The translations under genes and the position numbers were made by a program. The notes under the pieces were generated by a model. That model made no database searches and was not told the DNA's origin. It saw only the letters and a list, made by a program, of their open reading frames with translations. A stretch of 64,000 nt of DNA from NCBI GenBank assembly GCA_034509425.1, contig JAVTVJ010000142.1:1742501-1806500 (forward strand). Reading direction: 5' to 3'. How positions within the stretch are numbered: the stretch's first letter is position 1; every line of letters starts with the position of its first letter. The DNA comes from Eopsaltria australis (Eukaryota > Chordata > Aves > Passeriformes > Petroicidae). Positions 25,501 through 36,600 of the stretch are shown one piece after another.

Positions 25501-28255
25501 ACCCCTAAAATAAAAAAAATCCCAAACTAAAATTTCTACTGTAGAAGTATTGACTTAAAAAAACACCAAACAAAAACAAGCAGACAAACAAAAAACCTCC
25601 ACAAGTAAACAAGGAAAATAACACATGGTGTGGGAATAATACATGCACAGAATTGGATCTGGAACAATTATTTTTATTTAGAGCTTCATAAATCATTGAC
25701 ATGTGGGAAAGCATTTCATTCATTGCCTACCCAGCCACCAAATGGGAAGAAATAATAGAGATGACATGGATTTTAGCTGAAATTAGCTATGCATCTGTTT
25801 CTATGCAGAGTAAAAGTCTATCACTCCTGGAAATGATCAGAAACAGAATGCAGCAGATAGACATTTCCTATTTTTGTGCTGTGTAGATTGGGTTTTTAGG
25901 CTGCTTGGAGGAAGTTTTCTGCCAGACCATATCCAGGCAAGATCTAAGAACAGAACTTAATTGGTAGAAAGAGGAAAAACTGTTAGAAATGTAGGCTTTA
26001 AGAATCACTTTAAAATGAAAAGGTGAGTTTATTATTATGTTCCAAATCCTCATCTCTTTTATGTATGGGGACAGTAGCCATTATCAACATTAAAAGCTAT
26101 ACCTCTTGTGGATTAATAAGGAGGTAACCAGCTATATCACACTGAGATACTTATATTTTACACAATGGTTAGAGTTGGGTAATTTGGGGGAGGAAGAGGC
26201 AATAATGTTCTTGCAGAACTTATTTATACTTACAGGAGGAGGGCAGTATCCTAGAGAGCAAGCACTTCCTGGTGATGGAGAGTGCATGTTTTATGTGCTG
26301 ATTCACAAACGTGGACTAGGTTTGAGCCAGGTTACAAATTTTTGATTCAGCAGTAATTGAAGATCTGAAGTTAAAACACTGATAGACGCAAAATTTCTAT
26401 TGATAGCTTGTTTCCAGGCTGGGTAATTCAGCATTTTGAAAGGACTGAAGTGTTTCCTTTTTTCCACAAGATCTAAAGAGAGGGCAAAAATGCATTATAT
26501 ATCCTGATAGCAGTGAAGGCTGTATCTAAATGGCAAGATATTTTCACTATGCCCTGCTCCCTGTATTGCTGTCTCCCCCAGCTTAAAATCCGAGGTTTAT
26601 TGGTGCAGAGTATCACAATTTAGACATAGTCTCATTTCAACCCACTTCTCAGCAAATTCTTTCAAAGCAACTTCATAATAACACTAATGAAAGTCTTTTA
26701 AATAGAAACAGTCAAAATGGACGACTTTGCTGGAATATGAGCATTTGAAATCACTGAAACAGTATATCTTTTTTGTTTAGTTTTCCAGACAGCAAAAATT
26801 TAAATGTGCCCAAAAAGCTGCTGCCTGAAAGCCACTAATCTATTTTGTCCCTATGGTTGAGTAAAAATAATTTTGAGAAAAACAGCCTGTATTTTCTATT
26901 ATACCCTTTCTATTGATATATTACTCAAGTTTAAAAAGATGGTTAATAGTGGAAATTAAATGTTCCGTTACTTATACAGTGGTAGAGCCTACTTTTGTTG
27001 CCCTCTGCGGGCTTTGATCATTAAAGTAATGACCACAATTAATTTTTGCCCAGAAGCGAAATATTTTTCTCAGTGCTGTGCTGCAAGTGCAACTTTTAGA
27101 GTCTCTGTGGGTACAGCTTGCATATTTGATAAAGTTAGCCATAGAGGGCATGCTCTTAGCTCCATGCTTTTTCCCGTGTCAAGTATTATTGGCATAATGT
27201 CTATAAAAAAAAATTTAAATTCCTGAAGAATTAAATAACAACAATATAGGAGACTACCTTGAACTCCTTGCCCTCTCCTCACAGTATCTCATGATACTCC
27301 TTGTCAATCAAGTTCTGAGTTGGCTTAGTGGTGCCATATATTACCAACTCTCAGAAAGAAGCTAAAGGCAAACTGCTGTTTTGACTCTCTCAGCAGGGAG
27401 CTACACTTTTAATAGGCGTGTACATCTGCTGCACAGAGCATGGAAATATCCTTGGCTAGCTGCACTCATGCCCATCTGTCAGGATGGCGTGCTGCCTGCT
27501 AACAGGTCGGTCACATCATTGCCACATGGCATAAATGCCAGGAGAGGGACAACTTATTTGGCCAGCCTGCTTGTCAGTAAAAGTGAACAGAGCTTCTGCA
27601 GGACATCATTACAAATGCCAGCAGGACCACTTTGATAACAACTACTCAAACTTGGTATCTGCTTAATATATTTTCTTATTGTAGCACCTAGCCCTCTGAT
27701 ATTTCCATGAGTGTCTTTCACATATGTAGCAGTCAGTCCTTTGGTGAAGACTGGCCCAATTGAAGCATACTATGAAATATTTGCACTCTTTTTTTAGCAC
27801 AAAATACTTGCAAAAACAGTAAATACTTCTCATGTCAATTCTATACCATCAACCTGTACCTAGCGGTGTAGATATTAAGTTGCACCTTCCTCTCTGAAGC
27901 TCATTTAATGCCTTATGACTCTGAAGAGTTTTCTATCTTGACATTTACCAAATTACAGTTTTCCTTTCTGAATAGCAGAAACAGCAATTTTGCTATATTT
28001 CCCAAAATAGCAACATTCGTCTTTGATGTCTTAGTATTGAGAAATGCTGACTTTTTTCTGAGTATAAACACAGATGATTTCATTTTGTTGATTTCATTTA
28101 AATCAATAGATGAATAAAAAGACCCTTTACTAATAAATTTGCAGATTATGTTATGGCATCACTTTCAAATAAAGTAGAAGCAACATCAAATTCCCAATTT
28201 CAGGAAATTATTTATGGAACACAATTATTTTATTTATAATTTTTTTGGTTTTTTT
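22563..28255. other. Unique A+T-rich non-coding DNA
   Basis: No gene or repeat recognised. A C9-like run sits at about 22604-22612 and an A14 run at 23848-23861. The stretch at about 24660-25000 has an open frame of 110 codons without a domain. At 27390-27640 the base composition rises and GGCATAAATGCC forms a short palindrome, which might be a conserved element but nothing proves it. Confidence 0.55.
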
Positions 28256-28279
28256 GTTTGTTTGTTTGTTTGTTTGTTT
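28256..28279. repeat. (GTTT)6 microsatellite
   Basis: Six GTTT units are embedded in T-runs on both sides (28241-28283). On the minus strand it reads (AAAC)n, a common decay product of a poly(A) tail, but no retroelement body is recognised on its plus-strand right side. Confidence 0.9.
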
Positions 28280-29064
28280 TTTTATTTAAGTTCTTTCTGA
28301 TACTTCCTTTAAAAACTCTAGAGTGTGTGAGCAAGTGTACAGCTCCTACTAAAGATGAGGTATATACTAGTAAAAGTTGAAAATGGCAAAAGTAAATTAT
28401 TTACATAGATAGGAATCTTTTCATTGAGTTTTGGAGTTTTGGTATAAAGTGAAGTGCATAAGATCAAAATCATAACTTAAACTTAAAAAATATATACCTT
28501 AAAACAAACTCACAAATATGGAATTTTTCAAGGCTCTTATGTCATTATTCATCATAATAAGCATAAGAAAATATATCCAGGACTAATACTGCAGCATACA
28601 TTGGAATAATATAAAAGTAAGGTAATGTAATATTTTTATCAGCATTATGTGCATTTTTATATTTCTTCTCTATCAGTGTGGTTTGGGGTAAGGGCATTCA
28701 TCTGTTAAAAAACAATAATTAAAGGACAACATAAATTCAGCACCAGAAAGCATATATCTGCATTATTACAGTCCTAAATATACAAATAAGTAATCTGATT
28801 GGATCACATACAGTGCAGATGGAAGTAGATGAACAAATCAAATAGAATAAATGCTGTTTGAATTTAGAGGAAAATGGGAGGATAAAAAGTAGCCTGTATA
28901 GAGCTCCGTGATATCAGAATCGGAGAGGTGGAGCACAAGGTCTGGCTTCCTCAGCTGTGTGAAGGATGAGTGGCTCATACTGCTCTGTCATGTAATGTGG
29001 TGGAGCTGTGAAGCCTCTCCATGGAGGTTCATCCATGGAAGGTGTCTGCTGTGCCAAGGGAGCA
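28280..29064. other. Non-coding DNA upstream of a CR1 fragment
   Basis: No gene recognised. The last part (about 28900-29064) is G+C-richer and is in one open frame with the following CR1 fragment. It contains GTGGTGGAGCTGTGAAGCC, which vaguely recalls a CR1 tail word, but I cannot establish homology. Confidence 0.45.
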
Positions 29065-29480
29065 GGATTTCTGCTCAGCTAAGACCCTGCCTGGAGTATC
29101 ATGTTCAGTTCTGGAGATCCCAGTGCAAGAAAAACATGGACCTGTTAGAACAGCTCCAGAGAAGGACCACAAAATTTATTAAAGGGCTGAAACACCTCTC
29201 CCATGAAAAAAAAAAAAAAAAAAAGCTGAACCTAAGAGACCCACCACATTCTCTCTGCCTGGGGAACAGAAGACTCCAGGCAGATCAGTATATAAAGGCA
29301 GTTTCTGAGGAAGGAGAGAGAATTTTTACCAAGGTTTGTAGTGACAGAACAAGGGGCAATTGTTTTAAACTGAAAGCAGGTAGACTTATGCTGGATATAA
29401 GGAAGACTTTTCTTACAATGAGGGTATTGAGACATTGGGACAAGTTGCCCAGAGAATTTTCCCAACTATTTCCCTTTGTA
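29065..29480 (+). mobile_element. CR1 LINE fragment: ORF2 C-terminal part
   Basis: The plus strand encodes the last part of CR1 ORF2, after the reverse-transcriptase core: LEYHVQFW, LQRRTTKFIKGLKHLS, GNRRLQADQYIKAV, SDRTRGNCFKLKAG, LDIRKTFLTMRV and HWDKLPREF, in the expected order. The family has 'LEYCVQFW', 'QRRATKMIRGLEHLSYE', 'DRTRSNGFKLKEGRF' and 'HWNRLPREV'. The frame is open from 28908 to 29612, longer than the homology itself. A run of 19 A (29206-29224) replaces the segment for 'YE(D)RLREL'. The catalytic core is absent, so it cannot be active. The 3' untranslated tail with octamers is missing. Confidence 0.85.
29206..29224 (+). repeat. A19 tract inside the CR1 fragment
   Basis: Nineteen A follow CTCTCCCATG and precede GCTGAACC. 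In CR1 this position is a purine-rich GAGGAAAGG-type stretch, so the tract probably grew by slippage from an internal A-rich seed and is not an integration tail. Confidence 0.9.
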
Positions 29481-32400
29481 AACCCGCACATTTGCACAGG
29501 TTGTATCTGCAGTGTTATCCACTTAATTTCTGCTGAATATGAACAGTCATTTGCTAAAGTACTTGTACTAAAGAATAGTATGGGTATTGTAGTAAATGTT
29601 CAGAAAATTATTTAATACCTTAGATCCCCATCTTGATAATGAAATATTAGGATATACAATAAAAAGTGAACTGCAATGCCATGTGAACAAACTACATAAT
29701 GCAAACTCAGAACCATATTAGCTTACAGTGTAAAAACCTTCAATATGCTGAAGTCTTCTCACTGGAATTTTTTGATAGAAGTTATTTCTTGATGGAACAT
29801 TTTTTTGGGATTGGGTTTGGTTTTTTTGCAATAACTGCTTTCTGTCTGTTTAAAAATCAATGGAAATCAAAACATGTTAACCAGTTTCTCAAGAAAGACA
29901 CTGAAAGTTGAATCACAGTCCAGAACAGTGTTATGTTAACAGTGCTATTATACTATATTTTAGATATCTAATCACACCTAGCTGTTGGGTCAAGATCTGT
30001 AACTCAGATTCCCAACAATGGATAAATTACATCATAGTACATAGTACTACATCATACATAGTACATAGTATTACATCACACTAAAGACAAACCTCGCTGT
30101 GGAGGGATGACTCCAAGAGGGAGGTGGTAGTATAGTGGGACAGACAAAAAAAGATTACCATGAAACCACAGCAACTTTTCAAATACAATATTATTTTTAT
30201 CAGGAAAGTTTTCTTGATTTCAGAAAGCACTATATGACAAAGAACTTGAACTTTTGTATAGAAACTGTAGTTGAAAAATGGAATAGAATATTTTTAGACA
30301 CTTTTCTCACATGCATACCCTTATTAATTTCTCTACTGCTTACATAATATTTTTTATAATAATGAATTTTTTTATTTATATCATGGCCTATTTGTGAACA
30401 CATTTACTTCTACCAGTAGACAGATAAGAAGCAATTAGGAACTCTTTCTAATTGCAGTAAATTTCAGTATGGCAAGAAATGCAGCTTCTCAGATGTCTAT
30501 GATGAGTTAAACAGAAATTTAATCTTAAACACATGCATAGCAGGATTGTATATTCTTATATTTGATTTTAAAGACCTATTTCATTAATAGCAAATAAGTT
30601 TATATGATATCCCATGAAGACACTTTGAAGGTTTTTCAGAGAGAATTATGGAAGATAAAATATAAAGCTTTCCTATAATTAAAAATAAAGTCAGCAACAA
30701 CATCACTGATGCCAGGGCATAAGAAAATTTAAAAAAAAATGTTTTCATAAGGCTGACATGATAGAAATGTAACAACAATAAATTAATTGAAGAGCTTACT
30801 TCTGCGACACTCCATTTGTTTCATAGGAAAGATATTTCTTCAGGCTTCTGTGTTATGACGGAGGTGGTAATAACAGATTGTAAGTTCCATGCACAAAGTT
30901 AGTGAGTATGCTTGGATACCACAAAGAGACGCCTATAAGGCAGTACTGGAAAAAGAGCTTGAAAATCAAGACAGGATCAAACCATGTCAGATGTAGAAAA
31001 GTAAAATGCACCAACCAAGTGAAATTTACTAGAACTTTTATTCTTGAGTGTTTTTTACACTGGAAGTGACATAGTAGTGCAGGTTTTCAAATTCACCTTT
31101 GTAATTTAATTCTACTAAAAGGTGACAGAACTTTTGTTGCTAAAGGTCATAAACCACAAAGCCAAGATTTTGCGCAAGTATAGATAGTTTAGAGTTCTTT
31201 AGTTTTTAGGGATTTTTTTACCCAAACCGATAAAGCAGAGATGTAAATCTATTGTTATAAGGTAGCTTAAGCCCATACAATTTTTATTCTACCTCCACAA
31301 ATATTTCAGAGTAAGGCTGTCAGTATTCACATAAAGTATGTGACCACCATAGAATATAACAAAATGCTCACCTATAAATTGTTGCAGATCAGGTACTACA
31401 ATTTTTCAAGTGGTTGTTTCACTCAGCAGTTTCACCTGTAGTGAAAAACAGTAAACTAAGGATGATTTGTCTCCCTATGCTATGCATTTCTTACCCAGAA
31501 AGAATAGTCTCCTCAAAGAATCAAGATCTCACATGGTTGTTTTGCAACAGTAAAAAATATGTATTTAAATATGGATGAGGAATCAATAAGAAACAGAAAA
31601 GTAACACAGTAATTTTAGTACATTATTGTAGCAAATTTAGGTTCCTGAAAGTCAAAGAGTAGACCTTTCTGTAAGAAACAAAAAGCAGAGCAAAATGATG
31701 TCAAATCAAGGGTGTCACTTCCAGCCAACAAACCAAGACGAGCAGAAGAAAACAAATTATTTAGCGTTGTACACCTTGTCCTTTTTTACTATAGCAATGC
31801 TTTGAAAATATACACTAGAATTGGATGAAAAAAAGAAAGTCGGTAAGAAGGAGTTGTTACAAAATTGCTGGATTTCACTTTAAAAAAATTTCTTCTGTTT
31901 ATTTTGTATAGAATAGTTCCATTTTAAATAATTAATTAAAAAGCCTTTTTACAATTGAAAATTCTTTTCATTCTGCTTACTATGAGACATCCCAGCAATT
32001 GTCTTATCCAGTGAGTTATTATATTAATTAATCCTAAAAATTCATAATTTCTGGAGAAAAAATTTGAAATACAGGTTTGTGCTGACAATTTCAACCACTT
32101 GTCACATAAGGTCCAGAAATAGAATATTACAGAAGAAGTAAAATCCCAAGACTAGCTCAGGTCATGAGGTCTTTCTTAATGGAATGACTAGTACTAATCA
32201 GTATGACAAAAAGTGGTGTGATTTCGTCAAAGTCAGAATTTAAAACTAATGAACTTTTGTCTAATTGTGGTAGAAGAGAGCTCTTACTTGAGCACACAGC
32301 TCTATGGCAATGTCTGTCTGACTGCGCACATTCACTGCTCACCATAAGGGAGATTTCATTTCCTTCACAAGAGACCATTCCAGTCAGAGTCACCATTCTC

Positions 32401-33009
32401 ACTTCCATCCCCGACAGCTTTCTTCTACTTGCTATATAAGATGCACTTCTCTTATTAGCATGGCAGCCTACAGTGATTTCACTGAGTCATGCTCACTTAG
32501 ATCTATGCCAAATTACCTCTGAACTCGTTTTTTGTAACATAGACTGAAAATAAAGACTGAACTCAGAGAAGGAGTAGCTAGCACTTCCGGTGAAATAAAG
32601 GATTAAAATCTATTTCATTGGGAAGCAAACAGTAGTGATAAAAGGAGGTTTCAAGTGTGAACCAGGAGAACAAAGTCACCTGCAGAATGAAACACCAAAT
32701 TGAAAATGGGCAGCGAAAATTGCCAATGGATATCAGAATTTACAGCTGGCATGGTTTTATTTCAGCCTGGATTGGAACTTCAGTCTAACGTCAGCACTGT
32801 GACAACACCACTACTATGCAAAATCTAGCTCAGGAATAACAAATCACATACTGTTGTCTGTCAAAGGAAGAAACGGATTTATGAGATAAAAATAAAAGAG
32901 GTGTATTCCCATAATTTTGCTAAGTGATCACCTACATATTGTAGGTGGATACAGGAATTATTTGAAGTATCACAACAGACCATAACTACCTAAAGAAGTA
33001 ATAGCTTAC
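29481..33009. other. Unique A+T-rich non-coding DNA
   Basis: No gene or repeat recognised except the small tandem repeat at 30028-30079. Opposite-strand open frames at 32157-32439 overlap each other and carry no domain. Confidence 0.55.
30028..30079. repeat. Short tandem repeat, about 22-24 bp unit
   Basis: Units built of TACATCATA(CATA)GTACATAGTA(C/T) occur about 2.3 times: 30028-30047, 30048-30071 and a partial copy from 30072. The difference between the first two is a CATA insertion, which points to slippage. Confidence 0.8.
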
Positions 33010-33230
33010 ATTGAGAAAAGGATCATTTTAGACGTATATTAGAAAATGCTTTCTGATCCATTAGACTCTAATATAATCTTCTGAGGAATGTACTGAAATC
33101 CTGGTTATTTAAGAAATTTAGCAATTAAACTGAAAGGAGTAACAGGCATATGCTATGAGCAACAGTACTGAACCGGCAAGAAATTGAAAAAAGTTCTATC
33201 AGGTCATCTAATTCACCTTAATTTCTATGA
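33010..33230 (+). mobile_element. Probable ancient CR1 LINE 3' end
   Basis: Ordered similarity to old sauropsid CR1 tails: AGGATCATTTTAGACGTATA TTAG resembles 'aggtttagattagatattag', then CTGAGGAATGTACTGAAATC, TTATTTAAGAAATTTAG and, near the end, ATCAGGTCATCTAATTC with TTAATTTCTATGA, which resembles 'gaggtcccttccagccctaatttctatga'. Divergence is large and no frame is kept. It could be a related L3/CR1-like family. The call rests on word order, not on an alignment score. Confidence 0.5.
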
Positions 33231-33249
33231 AAATTAATGTTTGTTCTTT

Positions 33250-33600
33250 TCCCTTGGTTTAAATTTTGCTCATCCAGTCATGAAACCTTTTAAATCTCTG
33301 GACTCTAAAAATGTCTTTCATTCAGACAGCAGTGCCTCAAAGCTATTCACGCTAATTAGCCAAGGTCATTTAAATACATTTTTCATGAAGCACCTTAAAC
33401 TCAGTGTGCCATTTTATATATTTATCAAATTGCTAATCAATATGCTATACCACAGTTACCACTGGGCCTCGAGTTACACACAGAATGCTGCACGAATTTA
33501 AATTGTGCAAGCTGCTGTCTGCATAAATGAAATTAAAGTGTATGCATTGATCATTATTCACAATAGAAAAGCAGTGGCCTAAATACATTCACATCAGAAA
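33250..33600. promoter_or_regulatory. Possible conserved non-coding element
   Basis: Seen: TAATTA core in GCTAATTAGCC (33351-33361), CATTTAAATACATTTTTCATG after it, AAATTGCTAATCAATATGC at about 33427-33445, an AATTTAAATT palindrome (33495-33504) and TGCATAAATGAAATTAAAG at about 33520. The text is low in simple sequence and free of recognisable repeats. Inferred: this resembles homeodomain- and POU-rich vertebrate non-coding elements. It begins just downstream of the probable ancient CR1. Confidence 0.25.
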
Positions 33601-36600
33601 TCTGTATTTTAAGTAAATCTTAACTGTATTGTTGGTTTCTCATTTTATATGTTTTTTAACAAGCCTTGTATTAAACTAGCTTCGATTTCACTTTCTTTCT
33701 CCAGCATATTACCTCCACTGTATTGGTAAAGTAATTTATTCCATCCTCTGTGGAGAGCCTGGATCTCATTTGCCAGCATATTTATCTTTCCTGCCACTGC
33801 ACTGTCATTCATCTGCAATCTCCACAGAATACCAGACCTGTGCAGAATTTCAATTAGGATTGATTCAACTAAATCCAGGCCACAGAACTGAGGCTGACAG
33901 GGTGACCCCCTGAGAATTTAATATGTTGAATCTTAAAAAAAAAAACCCAGTAAAACTACAAAACAGAAAACAGTTCAAGTTTAACACCCTAATTCATTCA
34001 CTCCACTATACACTCGGTTTAATCTGTCTCACAATAGGTTTCTTTCAGACTCTTTGTATTGTTTACAGTAGTTTCAACTACCACAGGAAAGACATCAACA
34101 TAAAAATCTCTACTCTTCCTCTGCGATCTAATCAACTTAGACTCAGACACCTTGTAATGAACAGAAAAATTATTTCCACAGAGGCTGAGCTACCCTAAGC
34201 TTCCTATTCTGTAAATATACATGCAAAAATCAGTATAGTATAGGTACACAGGTAAAATGGCTTTTATTGGATCCTTGACTACACAAACTTCCAGTGCTTT
34301 CCAGTGTAATCAACAGAATTCATCTGCTTGTCACTTAAATGTTCTAAAAGAATTTCTTAAATAATATGTGGTTACTAGAACAGTCCTGTAGGCTTCAAGG
34401 CAACTAAACTGGAGAAGAACAGGAATCTGAGAGGTATTTTTTCTTATAGTATATAAGTTTCCACTATTCGAGTTTATACTTTACCTTAGTTGTACACAAC
34501 TTGAGACTTACTTTGATTGTGTAAGTACTTACTTTGACTTACTTTGAGGTGTAAGTACATACTCAGTTTTACACGAAGCATTACAATAGACTAGACAAAT
34601 TATAACAATTCCACATTTAATTAGACTTTTTCGTTGCTACTAAAGAATTATATTGAATACATTTTCCCTGAAGATCAAATTTAACCACAGAAAAACATCA
34701 ACTTCTACCTCACTTAATGTGAAAGGTAAGATAAGAACTCACATATTAGACACTTACCAAGCATAAAATCAAATAAAAGAATAGAAATACCATTGGGGAA
34801 TATTCACACATGCACACATATCAATGTTAAATAGAACATGAGTTCGCTGGAACTGAATGAAATAATTAAAAGAGCTATTGATTTTTTTTTTTGTGCATAG
34901 GGATACAACATCAATGAGTCCAGCATAAGCAAAGAAATTAATTGATACTTGGGAGGGATGTCATATTATTTTAACTTGACTAAACTAGAAAATATTTCAC
35001 ATATGACAAATACTTTATAAGCCTTTATCTGTCACAGTCAGAAATTTCTCAGTGTATTAGGATTATTCGGAAGAGGCACAATTATCACCAATTAAAAATT
35101 AATATCTATATAATGTCCAGAATGAACCCCCTATAAGGTAGATTTCTCTCTGAAATTTGATCACAAGATCTATGTGTAGCTGCAGTAAAGAGGAAACTGC
35201 ATTAATACATAGTCTATTGCATTAATATACTAGATTTGTGCCTTTGGTATATAAACATAGAGTAGGGTAGTGGAGGTAGAAAAAAAATCCTGCTCCCAAT
35301 ATATTCTTCAACAATTAGTCCTTTCCAAGGCTGTCCTGAGGTACCAGATTATGACTGTAATCAATTAGAATTTTTCTCCAGTACTACATATATATAGAAA
35401 TGCTGCAATAAACACATTCCAAAGCATAAATATTTTTCATTATCCTTTCTTTGGGGAGTGAATGAAGAAACACAGATGTGTTGCTACACTACTTATAGCT
35501 GTCATGTGGATACAAGGGAGAATTTTAAAGTATGAGAACATAATAATGAGATTCAAATTAAATTGGAGAGGATACAGGGGAATTTTGCCATCTTCCTTCA
35601 TTTGTCTAGATTTGATCTGTTTCTTCACTTATCATAAACCAGATTTTCCATACACTGGGCATTTATCTGATTAAGAGTCCTTTATTCCCCAGTTCATAAG
35701 CTGAAACTAAGATCCAGTTGTCCTATTCAGAGGTTTGTTTCAGTACTTAGAAGGGTTTCTATATGTCATATAGTTAAAAAGAATAATAAGCAAAAATATT
35801 AAAAGAAACTACTGCTTGTGGAAATTTTGGCGGCTCATTTATTACATCATGTTTCTTGCCTTATGACATAGCACCAGATATGAGAAGATCAAGTCTTTCT
35901 TTTCCCACTTGTGATGAACTTATGGTTAACCTGACCCAAAGCCCCTTTACTGAAAGTCACCCTAGGTAGTGTCTCATAAACTGTCTAATCATTTGACTTA
36001 CCTACATTTCATTTCACCCATTCTTTTATTATGCTTCCTACAACCTTCAAAAGTTTTAAGAATCAATCACTATAGATTTTTTTACAAATACTGTAGAAAA
36101 AGAACTCCATACATCTGTCTTCACTGTGTTGCCCACTATTTTCTTTTCTTTCTGATGAGTAAGACATTTTGTTCTTTCAATTTATTTATACAGACTTTCT
36201 TATTACATTTTATTGTTTGAAACTGTTTCTTGTGACTTATGTGGTCTGATTGGTCTATTATTCTTTTTCTACAACCTTACGTTCAGAACTTTTCCATTCT
36301 TGAATAATTTTAGTTTTCCAAGTCCCAAAAGTAATCTGATAAAGTAACATAGATCTTTTGCTGTATTTTCTATCTATATTTCTCACCAGGAAATTTTGCT
36401 GTTATGCTTTTCATAAGGTTCTTTATTTTGACTGACACTTCAACTATACTATTTTACCCCTAGAACATATTCCCAAGGGACCTTTTTTCATTTTCAGTGA
36501 TTTTACTGAGATTTTTGTTTGGGTTTTTTGGTCACTTTAATGATGTCTCTGTATTTAAAATACTCAGAAATTGCACTCTTACCTTTATAAATCAAAGTAA

